A stretch of 64,000 nt of DNA from an uncultured Lachnospiraceae bacterium (GTDB taxonomy: Bacteria > Bacillota > Clostridia > Lachnospirales > Lachnospiraceae), in NCBI GenBank assembly GCA_900317555.1, contig ONHF01000001.1:62001-126000 (forward strand), written 5' to 3'. This document shows, in pieces, positions 52,851 through 62,014 of this stretch (positions are counted from its first letter, which is position 1; every line of letters starts with the position of its first letter). Under the pieces are notes generated by a model. That model worked only from the letters and a program-made list of their open reading frames with translations. It ran no database searches and was not told the DNA's origin. Position numbers and translations under genes: made by a program.

Positions 52851-53924
52851 ATGCGCTGGATGCGATTTCGAATCCGCACAACGACAGCTGCGGAAGATAT
52901 TCTTGTAAGCTCGATGGAAGACGTAGGCTTGTACGGGGCGCAGATCGAGGATCATGTGCCGCTTACGGCCGCCGAAAAAGAGCAGATGTTCGTTGACATC
53001 CTGCCGGAAGGACCGGCAGACGACGGAAGAGCGGTCCTGAGCTTCTATCTGCAGGAAGATGAAGACGGAAATCTTGTGATCGAGCACGGTGAAGCGGACA
53101 ACAGCGCGGTATATTCCGGAGGATCCCTGCAGAGCATACAGCCGGGTCCGGAACAGGAGCATGTGACGCCGCAGGAAATGAAACGCAGGATCGAGGACAA
53201 GATCAAAGAGCTCCGGCAGTACTGTGATGATCTGGGCGATGGAACCGTTCTTGTCGAAGAAACGCAGGACACGGACTGGGCGAACAGCTGGAAACAGTAT
53301 TTTCATCAGTTCTGGATCGACGATATTCTTGTTTTGCCGTCCTGGGAGGAGCCTGCGGTGGCGGAAATCAAACCGGCGCTGGTCTTTCATATTGATCCGG
53401 GTACCGCGTTCGGCACAGGCGCGCACGAGACGACGCAGCTGTGCATCCGCGCGATCAGGAAGCACCTGACGGACAGAACACGGATTCTGGATGTCGGTAC
53501 AGGCAGCGGGATCCTTGCGATTCTCGCTCTGATGCTTGGCGCGGAGCGCGCGGTCGGAACGGATCTGGACCCCTGCGCGGAGCCTGCGATCCGGGAAAAC
53601 ATCACCGTCAACAAAGTTCCCGCGGAAAAATTTCATTTTATTCTGGGCAATCTTGTAAACGATCCGAAAGTGCAGGAAGAGGTCGGAGAGCAGTGCTATG
53701 ATATTGTCGCCGCCAACATTCTTCCGGACGTGCTTGTCCCTTTGACGCCTGCGGCGGTCAAAGCGCTGAAGCCCGGCGGATACTACATTACCAGCGGCAT
53801 TGTAGACGGCAGGGAGCAGGAAGTTTCGTGCGCGATGGAGAAGGCAGGCCTTACGGATATTACAGTAACCAATCAGGGAGAGTGGCACTGTGTGACGGGC
53901 AGGAAGCCGGCGGCGGAGATTTAA
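52851..53924 (+). CDS. prmA: Ribosomal protein L11 methyltransferase
   Basis: SAM-dependent methylation of ribosomal protein L11. The 357-residue protein has the PrmA substrate domain (about 1-150, with an acidic insertion at 80-125) and a Rossmann domain with FHIDPGTAFGTGAHETT, LDVGTGSGILAI and ANILPDVL. GGAGG precedes the ATG at 52851. It lies behind dnaJ and before rsmE, the usual dnaJ-prmA-rsmE order of Firmicutes. Confidence 0.95.
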   Translation: MRWMRFRIRTTTAAEDILVSSMEDVGLYGAQIEDHVPLTAAEKEQMFVDILPEGPADDGRAVLSFYLQEDEDGNLVIEHGEADNSAVYSGGSLQSIQPGPEQEHVTPQEMKRRIEDKIKELRQYCDDLGDGTVLVEETQDTDWANSWKQYFHQFWIDDILVLPSWEEPAVAEIKPALVFHIDPGTAFGTGAHETTQLCIRAIRKHLTDRTRILDVGTGSGILAILALMLGAERAVGTDLDPCAEPAIRENITVNKVPAEKFHFILGNLVNDPKVQEEVGEQCYDIVAANILPDVLVPLTPAAVKALKPGGYYITSGIVDGREQEVSCAMEKAGLTDITVTNQGEWHCVTGRKPAAEI

Positions 53925-53959
53925 CTCCGGCCACGGCTTTCGTTAATCAGGAGTAAAAC

Positions 53960-54706
53960 ATGCTGCATCTGTTTGCGGATCCTGCAGATATGCAGGACGG
54001 GCTGCTGACAATTACAGGCAGCGAAGTGAATCATATCAGGAATGTCCTCCGTATGAAGCCGGGAGACGAGCTGGACGTCAGCAACGGAACGGATGCGAAG
54101 GAATACCGCTATGGCATTGAAATGATGGACGCGGAGAAAATTGTCTGCCGCCTTCGTTTTGTAAAGGACAGCGACGTCGAACTGCCGGTGAAGGTGTACC
54201 TGTTTCAGGGAATCCCGAAATCGGACAAGATGGATCTGATTGTTCAGAAGTGTGTGGAGCTTGGCGTCTTTTCGGTTATTCCGGTCTCTATGGAGCGGTG
54301 CGTCGCGAAAATTGAACCTGCGAAAGCACAGAAGAAGATGCAGCGCTGGCAGAAAATCGCGGAAGCGGCTGCTATGCAGTCAAAGCGGCGTGTGATTCCG
54401 AAAGTCGCCCCGCCGATGACCATGAAGGAAGCCGTGGCGTTCGCGCGTGATAACACCGATGTCCGGATTCTGCCCTACGAACTGATGAAAGAGGACGGCA
54501 GTACGAAAGCGCTGTTGGAGAGTATCCGTCCCGGCAGCAGTGTGTCGGTTTTCATCGGCCCCGAAGGCGGCTTTACGACGGAAGAGGTTGCAGAAGCGAA
54601 AGAAGCCGGTATTCTTCCGGTGTCACTGGGAAGACGGATTCTGCGGACCGAAACCGCGGGCATGACCGTGCTGTCGTGGCTGATTTATATCTTGGAAATT
54701 TCCTGA
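53960..54706 (+). CDS. rsmE: 16S rRNA (uracil-1498-N3)-methyltransferase
   Basis: A SPOUT methyltransferase of 248 residues. The N-terminal PUA-like domain includes VNHIRNVLRMKPGDEL, and the C-terminal knot has IGPEGGFTTEEV and LGRRILRTETAGM, the SAM-binding signatures. AGGAG precedes the ATG. Only 12 bases separate it from the following cysteine desulfurase gene. Confidence 0.95.
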   Translation: MLHLFADPADMQDGLLTITGSEVNHIRNVLRMKPGDELDVSNGTDAKEYRYGIEMMDAEKIVCRLRFVKDSDVELPVKVYLFQGIPKSDKMDLIVQKCVELGVFSVIPVSMERCVAKIEPAKAQKKMQRWQKIAEAAAMQSKRRVIPKVAPPMTMKEAVAFARDNTDVRILPYELMKEDGSTKALLESIRPGSSVSVFIGPEGGFTTEEVAEAKEAGILPVSLGRRILRTETAGMTVLSWLIYILEIS

Positions 54707-54718
54707 AAGAGGGAGCGA

Positions 54719-55879
54719 ATGGAAAAGGAAGTCTATCTGGACAATTCCGCGACGACGAAATGTTTTCCGGAAGCCGCGGAGCTGATGAACCGGATTTATC
54801 TCACGGATTACGGCAATCCGTCCAGCATGCATCATAAAGGCGTTGTGGCGGAAAACTATATCCGCGGCGCAAAGCAGACGTTTGCGGATATTTTAAAGTG
54901 CAGTCCGCGGAATATTTATTTTACCTCGTGCGGAACCGAGTCCGACAATCTTGCGCTCATTGGCGCGGCAAGAGCAAATCACCGGGCGGGGAAACATCTG
55001 ATTACAACAAAGATCGAACATCCGGCGATTCTGGAAACCATGAAATTCCTGCAGTCGGAAGGCTATGAAGTTACTTATCTGGATGTGGACGAGAACGGAA
55101 GGGTCGATCCCGCGGCAGTGTACGACGCGGTCAGGGATGATACGATTCTGGTCTCCGTTATGCATACGAATAATGAAATCGGCGCACTGGAGCCTGTCGC
55201 GCAGATCGGCGAAGCCGTAAAACGAAAGAATCCGGGAACGCTGTTTCATGTTGACGCGGTGCAGGGATTCGGAAAAGCGCTGATTCATCCGAAGAAAATG
55301 CACATCGATCTCCTGTCCGCGAGCGGGCACAAGATTCACTCGCCTAAAGGTGTCGGACTTTTGTATATCGGGGACGGCGTTAAAATCCAGAATATCATCT
55401 ACGGCGGCGGCCAGCAGAACGGCATGCGCAGCGGAACCGAAAATGTCGCGGGCATTGCAGCTATGGCGCTTTCGGCGAAGAAGCTGTATGATCAGCTGGA
55501 TGAAGACCGGGAGAGGCTGTATTCGCTCAAGCAGTTTTTTATTGAGAAAGTCACGAAACTGGACGGCGTTCACGTGAACGGCCTGCAGGGAACGGACAGC
55601 GCACCGCATGTGATCAGCCTTTCATTTGAAGGCGTGCGCGCGGAGGTGCTTCTGCACGCGCTGGAGGAAAAAGGCATCTATGTTTCGGCGGGCAGCGCCT
55701 GCGCGTCGAACCATCCGCATATTTCGGATACACTGCTGGCAATTCATACGAAAGAGGAACTGCTGGACAGTACGCTGCGTTTCAGTACGTCTGTTTTGAC
55801 GACAAAGGAAGAGCTGCAGTACACGTCAGATGCGCTGCAGGAACTGATTCCGTTCCTGCGAAAATATACAAGACAGTGA
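54719..55879 (+). CDS. Cysteine desulfurase (NifS/IscS-like)
   Basis: A PLP enzyme that moves sulfur from cysteine as a persulfide. The 386-residue protein shows YLDNSATTKCFPE, HTNNEIGALEPV, ASGHKIHSPKGVG with the PLP lysine and the loop SAGSACAS with the catalytic Cys. It is followed after 55 bases by thiI, as in many Firmicutes where a dedicated desulfurase supplies ThiI for 4-thiouridine. That pairing suggests its main role is tRNA thiolation, although iron-sulfur assembly is possible. Confidence 0.93.
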   Translation: MEKEVYLDNSATTKCFPEAAELMNRIYLTDYGNPSSMHHKGVVAENYIRGAKQTFADILKCSPRNIYFTSCGTESDNLALIGAARANHRAGKHLITTKIEHPAILETMKFLQSEGYEVTYLDVDENGRVDPAAVYDAVRDDTILVSVMHTNNEIGALEPVAQIGEAVKRKNPGTLFHVDAVQGFGKALIHPKKMHIDLLSASGHKIHSPKGVGLLYIGDGVKIQNIIYGGGQQNGMRSGTENVAGIAAMALSAKKLYDQLDEDRERLYSLKQFFIEKVTKLDGVHVNGLQGTDSAPHVISLSFEGVRAEVLLHALEEKGIYVSAGSACASNHPHISDTLLAIHTKEELLDSTLRFSTSVLTTKEELQYTSDALQELIPFLRKYTRQ

Positions 55880-55934
55880 CCGGAGAACCGTTTTTACATA
55901 AAGATCGTCCGCGAAACCGGACAGGAGACAGTAC

Positions 55935-57170
55935 ATGCGATATCATGCATTCTTAATTAAATACGCGGAGATCGGAATTAAAGGCAAAAACCGTTATCTC
56001 TTTGAGGAAAAGCTCTGTGACCAGATCAAGCTCGCGCTCAAGCGCTGCGAGGGGAAATTCCGCGTTGCGAGAACATCCGGGCGTGTTTTCGTCTACTGCG
56101 ACGAGGAGTACGATTACGACGAGGTCGTCGAGAGTCTGCAGCTTGTTTTCGGCATTGTCGGCATCTGCCCCGTCCGCATCATGGATGTTGTGCCGCCTGC
56201 GGAGCTTAAAAGCGCAGCAGCGGCGTTTTTCGGTGAAGAGTATAAGGACCGGCATCTTTCGTTCAAGATTCATACAAGAAGACTTGTCAAGAACTATCCG
56301 ATTGATTCGATGGAATGCAACGCGGAGCTGGGCGAAGCGATTCTGACCGCATATCCCGAGACACACGTCGATGTGCATAATCCCGAGGTTATGCTGTATG
56401 TGGAAATCCGCGAGAGAATTTATATGTACTCGCACATCATTCCGGGACCGGGCGGGCTTCCGATCGGAAGCAGCGGAAAGGCGATGCTGCTCTTATCCGG
56501 CGGCATTGATTCTCCGGTCGCCGGCTGGATGGTCGCGAAACGGGGGATGAAGCTCGACGCCACATATTTCAACGCGCCGCCGTATACAAGCGAGCGGGCG
56601 CTGCAAAAGGTCATTGATCTCGCGTCGATCGTTTCAAGATATACCGGACCCATTTATCTGCATAATATTAACTTTACGGAGATTCAGCTGTATATTTATG
56701 AAAAGTGTCCGCACGACGAGCTGACCATTATCATGCGCAGATACATGATGCGCATCGCGGAAATGATTGCGAAGCGGACCTCCTGCGAAGCACTGATCAC
56801 CGGAGAGAGCATCGGACAGGTTGCTTCCCAGACGACGAGGTCGCTCGCGGTTACGAACGAAGTCTGCACGCTGCCTGTTTTCCGCCCTCTGATCGCGTTC
56901 GATAAGGAAGACATCATTACAATTTCGAAAAAGATCGGCACGTTTGACACTTCGATACTGCCGTATGAGGACTGCTGCACGATTTTTGTGGCAAAACATC
57001 CCGTAACCAAGCCGACAGCCGAAGTCATCCGGCGTCATGAGCAGAACCTGAACGAGAAGATTGACGAGATGGTACAAAGAGCTCTGGATACCGATGAAAT
57101 TCTGGTGGTGGACAGAGGTCATGTGCGCAGACTCAAGGCAAGAGAAGACATGCTGCAGGAAGGACAATAA
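55935..57170 (+). CDS. thiI: tRNA 4-thiouridine synthase ThiI
   Basis: Adenylates and thiolates U8 of tRNA. The 411-residue protein has an N-terminal ferredoxin-like and THUMP region (about 1-165) and a PP-loop domain with LLLSGGIDSPVAGW. It ends without the rhodanese domain present in E. coli ThiI, so sulfur is likely taken directly from the adjacent desulfurase. AGGAG precedes the ATG. A terminator hairpin begins after the stop. Confidence 0.95.
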   Translation: MRYHAFLIKYAEIGIKGKNRYLFEEKLCDQIKLALKRCEGKFRVARTSGRVFVYCDEEYDYDEVVESLQLVFGIVGICPVRIMDVVPPAELKSAAAAFFGEEYKDRHLSFKIHTRRLVKNYPIDSMECNAELGEAILTAYPETHVDVHNPEVMLYVEIRERIYMYSHIIPGPGGLPIGSSGKAMLLLSGGIDSPVAGWMVAKRGMKLDATYFNAPPYTSERALQKVIDLASIVSRYTGPIYLHNINFTEIQLYIYEKCPHDELTIIMRRYMMRIAEMIAKRTSCEALITGESIGQVASQTTRSLAVTNEVCTLPVFRPLIAFDKEDIITISKKIGTFDTSILPYEDCCTIFVAKHPVTKPTAEVIRRHEQNLNEKIDEMVQRALDTDEILVVDRGHVRRLKAREDMLQEGQ

Positions 57171-57171
57171 G

Positions 57172-57208
57172 AAAAAGCGGGCGTCCCGGTGACCCGGAGC
57201 GCCCGCTT
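57172..57208 (-). terminator. Terminator shared by thiI and the convergent HPr-like gene
   Basis: AAGCGGGCG (57175-57183) pairs with CGCCCGCTT (57200-57208), with an extra inner CGG/CCG. The T run (57172-57176) is on the minus strand, so it chiefly serves the HPr-like gene. Confidence 0.8.
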
Positions 57209-57238
57209 AACTTCTGAAAATCAGTAATCTGTGATCTG

Positions 57239-57472
57239 CTATCCGATGATATACGGCTTCAATGTATCCAGAATCTGATCGATGTTCTCCTCGGCATGGA
57301 TGTTCAGGTCGATAGGCTTGGACAGATCGAGCGAGAAGATACCCATGATGGACTTCGCGTCGATGACATATCTTCCGGAAACAAGATCGAAATCATAATC
57401 GAATTTCGTAATGTCATTGACGAATGCCTTCACTTTATCAATTGAGTTCAAAGAAATCTTTACGGTTTTCAT
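57239..57472 (-). CDS. HPr-family protein without His15 (second copy)
   Basis: A 77-residue HPr-like protein. The N-terminal loop reads LNSIDKVKAFVNDI, with no His-Ala-Arg-Pro, so phosphotransfer from enzyme I is impossible. The regulatory site region VIDAKSIMGIFSLDL is kept, including the Ser that HPr kinase phosphorylates. It therefore resembles the copy at 39424 in lacking PTS function. The ATG at 57472 is 11 bases from AGGAGG. It is monocistronic, with its own promoter and terminator, and divergent from mtaB. Confidence 0.85.
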   Translation of the reverse strand: MKTVKISLNSIDKVKAFVNDITKFDYDFDLVSGRYVIDAKSIMGIFSLDLSKPIDLNIHAEENIDQILDTLKPYIIG

Positions 57473-57527
57473 AACAACGCTGCCCTCCTGACCAAAACCT
57501 TCCACAGGAACCCCTGTACTTGCTCTT

Positions 57528-57556
57528 ATACTACGTTTTCGCGGTTCAAAAGTCAA
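57528..57556 (-). promoter_or_regulatory. Promoter of the second HPr-like gene
   Basis: The minus strand has TTGACT (57551-57556), a 17-base spacer and TAGTAT (57528-57533), about 55 bases before the start codon. Confidence 0.6.
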
Positions 57557-57600
57557 TGAGGCGCAGATGCAAAAACAAGAACCTTCAGGAGAAAATTTTT

Positions 57601-59007
57601 GTGAAAAAAGCCGCTGTTCATAATCTCGGATGCAAAGTAAACAGCTATGAGCTTGACGTTATGACGCAGAAGCTTAAGGAAGACGGATACGAAATTGTTC
57701 CGTTCGATGAAAAGGCGGACGTCTATGTCATCAACACCTGTACCGTAACCAATATCGCGGACAGAAAGTCAAGGCAGATGCTGCACAGGGCAAAAGCCCT
57801 CAATAAGGACGCGGTTGTCGTCGCCGTCGGCTGCTATGTGGAAACCGATGAAGCCGGCGTCGAACAGGATCCGGCGATTGATCTGGCAATCGGAAATAAC
57901 AGAAAAGGCGAGATCGCGCAGATTCTGGAAGCGTATTTGAAGAGCCGGGGAGAAGGAAATCCTGCGGAAAAGACCCTTGGAGGCGCGACGCTCGAAGATA
58001 TTTCAAAGACGCCCTTGTTCGAAGACATGCAGCTGCGCACACCCGGCCGTACCCGTGCGGACATCAAGATTCAGGACGGCTGCAATCAGTTCTGCTCCTA
58101 TTGCATTATTCCGTACGCGCGGGGGCGCATCCGCTCCAGAGATCCTCTCGAAATTCAGGAGGAGATTACGGCGCTCGCACAGGAAGGCGTGAAGGAAGTC
58201 GTGCTGACCGGTATTCATATCGGTTCCTATGGCAAGGAGAAGGGACTTTCGCCGGACAAAGAGCTCTTATCGCTTCTTACCAGAATCCAGATGATCCGGG
58301 GAATTGAAAGAATCCGCCTGGGATCGCTGGAACCCCGGATCATGACCGAGAACTTTGTACGCGGGATCAGCGGGCTCTCCAAGCTCTGTCCGCACTTTCA
58401 CCTTTCACTACAGAGCGGATGCGACAGGACACTGCACCGCATGAACCGGCATTATACGGCGAAGGAATATTATGACAGTGTTGTTTTGCTGCGGAAATAC
58501 TTCGACCGGCCGGCGATTACCACCGATGTGATCGTGGGCTTCCCCGGAGAAACGGAAGATGAATTTGAGGAGAGCCGCGCGTTCTGCGAAAAGGTCGGCT
58601 TTTATGAGATTCATGTATTCAAGTATTCTGTACGCCACGGAACGGTAGCCGCGGGACTTCCGGATCAGAAGACAAACGCGCAGAAGGCTGCCCGCTCGGA
58701 TGTACTGCTTGCTCTGACAAAAGAGCAGGCCGAAAGATACCGCGCAGGCTTCATCGGACAGGAGGAAGAGCTGCTTCTTGAGGAAGAAGTCACGTTAAAC
58801 GGCGAGCATTTCTGCAAAGGGCATACGAAGCGGTATGTAGAGGGAATTCTCACCGCGGAAGCCGCGGAACGCGTGGCAGGAGACGCAGGCCTGCAAAGCC
58901 CCTGTGGAATGCTCGTGAAGGGGACGCTGCTCCGCGAAGCAGAAGGCACGGCGTGCCTGCGGATGGACCCCGGAAGCGCAAAAGCATTGAAGAGTGACCC
59001 TAAATAA
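57601..59007 (+). CDS. mtaB: tRNA (N6-threonylcarbamoyladenosine-37) methylthiotransferase MtaB
   Basis: A radical SAM methylthiotransferase that turns t6A37 into ms2t6A37. Over 468 residues: the N-terminal UPF0004 domain with the three cluster Cys (NLGCKVNSYE, NTCTVTNIAD, AVGCYVE), the radical SAM motif CNQFCSYC, and a C-terminal TRAM domain (about 375-450). A GTG at 57601 with AGGAG upstream is preferred over an earlier in-frame ATG lacking a ribosome site. The next gene, ireB, begins 30 bases after. Confidence 0.93.
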   Translation: MKKAAVHNLGCKVNSYELDVMTQKLKEDGYEIVPFDEKADVYVINTCTVTNIADRKSRQMLHRAKALNKDAVVVAVGCYVETDEAGVEQDPAIDLAIGNNRKGEIAQILEAYLKSRGEGNPAEKTLGGATLEDISKTPLFEDMQLRTPGRTRADIKIQDGCNQFCSYCIIPYARGRIRSRDPLEIQEEITALAQEGVKEVVLTGIHIGSYGKEKGLSPDKELLSLLTRIQMIRGIERIRLGSLEPRIMTENFVRGISGLSKLCPHFHLSLQSGCDRTLHRMNRHYTAKEYYDSVVLLRKYFDRPAITTDVIVGFPGETEDEFEESRAFCEKVGFYEIHVFKYSVRHGTVAAGLPDQKTNAQKAARSDVLLALTKEQAERYRAGFIGQEEELLLEEEVTLNGEHFCKGHTKRYVEGILTAEAAERVAGDAGLQSPCGMLVKGTLLREAEGTACLRMDPGSAKALKSDPK

Positions 59008-59037
59008 GGTAAGATTGTCGGAAAGGAGTATTGCAGT

Positions 59038-59325
59038 ATGAGAAAATACAGCGAAGAAGACCTTGGACATACACAGTATTTCAGAGTAAAGCCGGATGAA
59101 GACACCGCGACGAAGAAGGTGCTCGCCGTAGTTTACGAGGCGCTTTCCGAGAAAGGCTATGATCCGGTTAATCAGATCGTCGGCTATATCATGTCCGGCG
59201 ATCCGACATATATTACAAACTACAAGGGAGCCAGAAGCCTGATCATGAAGGTGGAAAGAGACGAGCTTGTAGAAGAGATCCTGGAGGCATATATCAGGAA
59301 TAATCACTGGAACGATGCCCGGTAA
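59038..59325 (+). CDS. IreB family regulatory phosphoprotein (DUF965)
   Basis: A 95-residue protein that matches IreB along its length, including YDPVNQIVGYIMSGDPTYITNYKGAR. In Enterococcus IreB is phosphorylated at N-terminal Thr residues by the Ser/Thr kinase IreK and influences cephalosporin resistance. A Thr at residue 12 and another at 23 are present here. AAAGGAG precedes the ATG. It is followed by ruvX after 10 bases, the conserved Firmicutes order. Confidence 0.93.
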   Translation: MRKYSEEDLGHTQYFRVKPDEDTATKKVLAVVYEALSEKGYDPVNQIVGYIMSGDPTYITNYKGARSLIMKVERDELVEEILEAYIRNNHWNDAR

Positions 59326-59335
59326 GGAGCATGCC

Positions 59336-59824
59336 ATGAGAGTGATGGGCCTTGATTATGGCTCCAAAACAGTAGGAGTCGCGCTGAGTGATGCGCTGCT
59401 TATGACTGCGCAGCCCAAAGAGACGATCTGGCGGGACCGCGAGGGTAAAATCCGTAAGACGCTGGTTCGGATCGAGGAGCTGATTGATGAATACGACGTC
59501 GGGCTGATTGTACTCGGCCTTCCTCTGAATATGAACGATACAGTCGGAGAGAGGGCAGAGGCGGCACTGGCATTCAAGGACAGGCTGGAGAGAAGAACGT
59601 CTGTCCCGGTTGTCATGTCCGATGAACGCCTGACGACGGTTGAGGCGGACGAAATGCTGGATCAGATGGGCATTCCGCCGCATTCGCGCAAGCAGTATAT
59701 GGATCAGGTTGCAGCCAGTGTGATTCTGCAGGAGTATATGGAGAACCATAAGAAAGAACTGGAAGACATTGACAGAGACTACAAATCAAGAGAAAACGAC
59801 AAATCAAGAGAAAACAAAGAGTAA
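59336..59824 (+). CDS. ruvX: Holliday junction resolvase-like RNase YqgF (RuvX)
   Basis: An RNase H-fold protein of 162 residues implicated in pre-16S rRNA 5' processing. MGLDYGSKTVGVALSD, IVLGLPLNMND and SDERLTTVEA are its conserved acidic motifs. The ATG at 59336 follows AAGGAG. The C-terminal tail YKSRENDKSRENKE stems from an 18-bp tandem duplication and overlaps the start of the RNase J gene by 56 bases. Confidence 0.93.
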   Translation: MRVMGLDYGSKTVGVALSDALLMTAQPKETIWRDREGKIRKTLVRIEELIDEYDVGLIVLGLPLNMNDTVGERAEAALAFKDRLERRTSVPVVMSDERLTTVEADEMLDQMGIPPHSRKQYMDQVAASVILQEYMENHKKELEDIDRDYKSRENDKSRENKE

Positions 59825-61520
59825 GACAGTAAAGAGCAGGACGACAAGAAGCAGGAGCGCAGCTAAATCTGCGAAATCAAAACTGAAGATCATTCCTCTC
59901 GGCGGCCTTGAGCTGATCGGCATGAATATCACCGCGTTCGAATACGAGGACAGCATCATCGTCGTGGACTGCGGCATGGCCTTTCCGGAAGATGACATGT
60001 TCGGCATTGACAGCGTTATTCCGGATGTCACGTATCTCGAGGACAATCTGGACAAAGTCAAGGGCTTTGTCATTACGCACGGCCATGAGGACCATATCGG
60101 CGCGCTGCCGTATGTCCTTCGGAAAATCAACGTGCCGGTCTACGCGACGCGCCTGACAATGGGCATCATCGAGAACAAGCTGACCGAGCACGGGCTGATG
60201 GACACGACGGAGCGCCATGTCGTACGGTTCGGTCAGACGGTCAACCTCGGCAAGTTCCGCGTCGAATTCATCCGCACAAACCACAGTATCGTGGACGCCG
60301 CTGCACTGGCGATTTATTCGCCGGTTGGAACAGTTGTGCATACCGGCGACTTCAAGGTCGATTACACACCGGTTTACGGCGACGCAATCGATCTGCAGCG
60401 CTTCGCCGAGCTTGGCAAGAACGGCGTTTTAGCCCTGATGTGCGACTCTACGAACGCGGAACGCCCGGGATACACGCAGTCCGAGCGGACAGTCGGCGTT
60501 ACAATTGACAGGCTGTTCGCCGAGCACAAGGATACGAGAATTATCATCGCGACTTTTGCCTCCAACGTGGACCGTGTGCAGCAGATCATCAATTCCGCGT
60601 ATAAGTACGGACGCAAGGTTGCGGTCGAAGGCCGAAGCATGGTCAATATCATCGCGACAGCCTCCAAACTCGGGTGCCTCAATATTCCCGAGAACACGCT
60701 GATTGAAGAAGACGAGCTGAAAAACTACGCAGACGACAAAACTGTCATTATCACAACCGGGTCACAGGGTGAGAGCATGGCAGCCCTGACCAGAATGGCG
60801 GAAGATACGCACCGGAAGATTAAGATAAAGCCCGGCGACACGGTGATCTTCTCGTCCCATCCGATTCCCGGAAACGAGAAATCCGTAACCAACGTCATCA
60901 ACAAGCTGCTTGTAAAGGGCGCGGACGTTATTTTCCAGGATGTGCATGTATCCGGCCACCCCTGTCAGGAGGAGCTGAAGCTGATTTATTCTCTGGTACA
61001 GCCGGAGTACGCAATTCCGGTGCACGGCGAATACCGGCATCTGATCGCACAGTCGCGCGTTGTAAAGAGCCTTGGTTATGATAATGACCACATCTTTATC
61101 CTGCATACCGGCGATGTGCTGGAGCTGGGTGAACATACTGCGAAAGTGACAGGTACGGTTCCGACAGGCTCCATACTTGTGGACGGCCTCGGCGTCGGAG
61201 ACGTCGGGAACGCGGTTCTGCGCGACAGACAGCACCTTGCGGAAGACGGCATTGTCATTGTGTCGGCGGCGATGGACGCCGAGTCCCAGATTGTGGCGGG
61301 ACCGGAGATCACATCCCGCGGCTTTGTTTACTTGAAGGAAGCGGATGTTCTGATGAACGAAGCGTCGGTCGTTACGGCTGACGCGATGGATAAGTATCTG
61401 CGTTCCGGTAAAAAAGACCGGAACAAGCTCGGCGTTGTGATCAGGGATTCGCTTGGCGAATTCTTCTGGAAGAAGACGAAAAGACGGCCGATGATTCTGC
61501 CGGTTATTCTGGATGTTTGA
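59769..61520 (+). CDS. rnj: Ribonuclease J
   Basis: A beta-CASP metallo-beta-lactamase RNase with 5'-exonuclease and endonuclease activity, central to mRNA decay in Firmicutes. The core begins LKIIPLGGLELIGMN; metal motifs THGHEDHIGALPYV, HTGDFKVDYTP and HVSGHPCQEEL are present. It is preceded by about 38 Thr/Lys/Ser-rich residues. The only possible start is a TTG at 59769 inside ruvX, with a weak GGAAG site, so translation is probably coupled to ruvX. The C-terminal domain ends RRPMILPVILDV. Total 583 residues, of usual length. Confidence 0.93.
   Translation: MTETTNQEKTTNQEKTKSKTVKSRTTRSRSAAKSAKSKLKIIPLGGLELIGMNITAFEYEDSIIVVDCGMAFPEDDMFGIDSVIPDVTYLEDNLDKVKGFVITHGHEDHIGALPYVLRKINVPVYATRLTMGIIENKLTEHGLMDTTERHVVRFGQTVNLGKFRVEFIRTNHSIVDAAALAIYSPVGTVVHTGDFKVDYTPVYGDAIDLQRFAELGKNGVLALMCDSTNAERPGYTQSERTVGVTIDRLFAEHKDTRIIIATFASNVDRVQQIINSAYKYGRKVAVEGRSMVNIIATASKLGCLNIPENTLIEEDELKNYADDKTVIITTGSQGESMAALTRMAEDTHRKIKIKPGDTVIFSSHPIPGNEKSVTNVINKLLVKGADVIFQDVHVSGHPCQEELKLIYSLVQPEYAIPVHGEYRHLIAQSRVVKSLGYDNDHIFILHTGDVLELGEHTAKVTGTVPTGSILVDGLGVGDVGNAVLRDRQHLAEDGIVIVSAAMDAESQIVAGPEITSRGFVYLKEADVLMNEASVVTADAMDKYLRSGKKDRNKLGVVIRDSLGEFFWKKTKRRPMILPVILDV
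59781..59816. repeat. 18-bp tandem duplication in the ruvX-RNase J overlap
   Basis: Two adjacent copies of an 18-base ACAAATCAAGAGAAAACG-type unit (59781-59798, 59799-59816, one mismatch) are coding in two frames: KSREN repeats in RuvX and TNQEK repeats in RNase J. Confidence 0.9.
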
Positions 61521-61559
61521 TGAGGGCGGCGATATGCTGCCCTTTTCGGGGGACGCAAT

Positions 61560-62003
61560 ATGACACCGTACAGAGCGCCTGTAAGGCACAGGAAGAGCCG
61601 CTACAATGACCGGCAGGGAATTTTTGACTATATCCTGACGGTTTTGAAGTACGTGATACTGGCAGTTGCGGTACTTTTTGTCATCAGTTTGTCGAGAAAA
61701 GCCTACAGCACCGGTTACCGCGTTTTTGCGGAGAGCGCGGTGGATACCCGCGAAAACGCAAAGACGGTTACGATTACCGTGAAAGAGGGCATGAACACGG
61801 CGCAGATCGGACAGCTGCTGGAGAAGGAAGGAGTTATCAGGGACGGGGATGTTTTTCCGTATCAGGAGAGGCTCTCTTCCTATCACAGCAAAATCAGGCC
61901 TGGCACGTACACGCTCTCTACGGATATGACGCCGCAGCAGATCATCAAGGAGATGGCAAAGAGCACGGAGAACGGGGGCAAAGACGACGAAGCCGGCAAA
62001 TAG
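61560..62003 (+). CDS. Short MltG/YceG-like membrane protein without catalytic domain
   Basis: A 147-residue protein with a cytosolic basic N terminus, one membrane helix (about 25-45) and an extracytoplasmic domain (about 65-137: TVTITVKEGMNTAQIGQLLEKEGVI ... IRPGTYTLSTDMTPQQIIKEM). This matches only the N-terminal LysM-like part of the endolytic transglycosylase MltG; the catalytic YceG domain with its Glu is absent. It is in the position of mltG beside trmR as in Bacillus (yrrL-yrrM). It may bind peptidoglycan or a partner without cutting. Confidence 0.7.
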   Translation: MTPYRAPVRHRKSRYNDRQGIFDYILTVLKYVILAVAVLFVISLSRKAYSTGYRVFAESAVDTRENAKTVTITVKEGMNTAQIGQLLEKEGVIRDGDVFPYQERLSSYHSKIRPGTYTLSTDMTPQQIIKEMAKSTENGGKDDEAGK

Positions 62004-62014
62004 TAAGGAAACGT

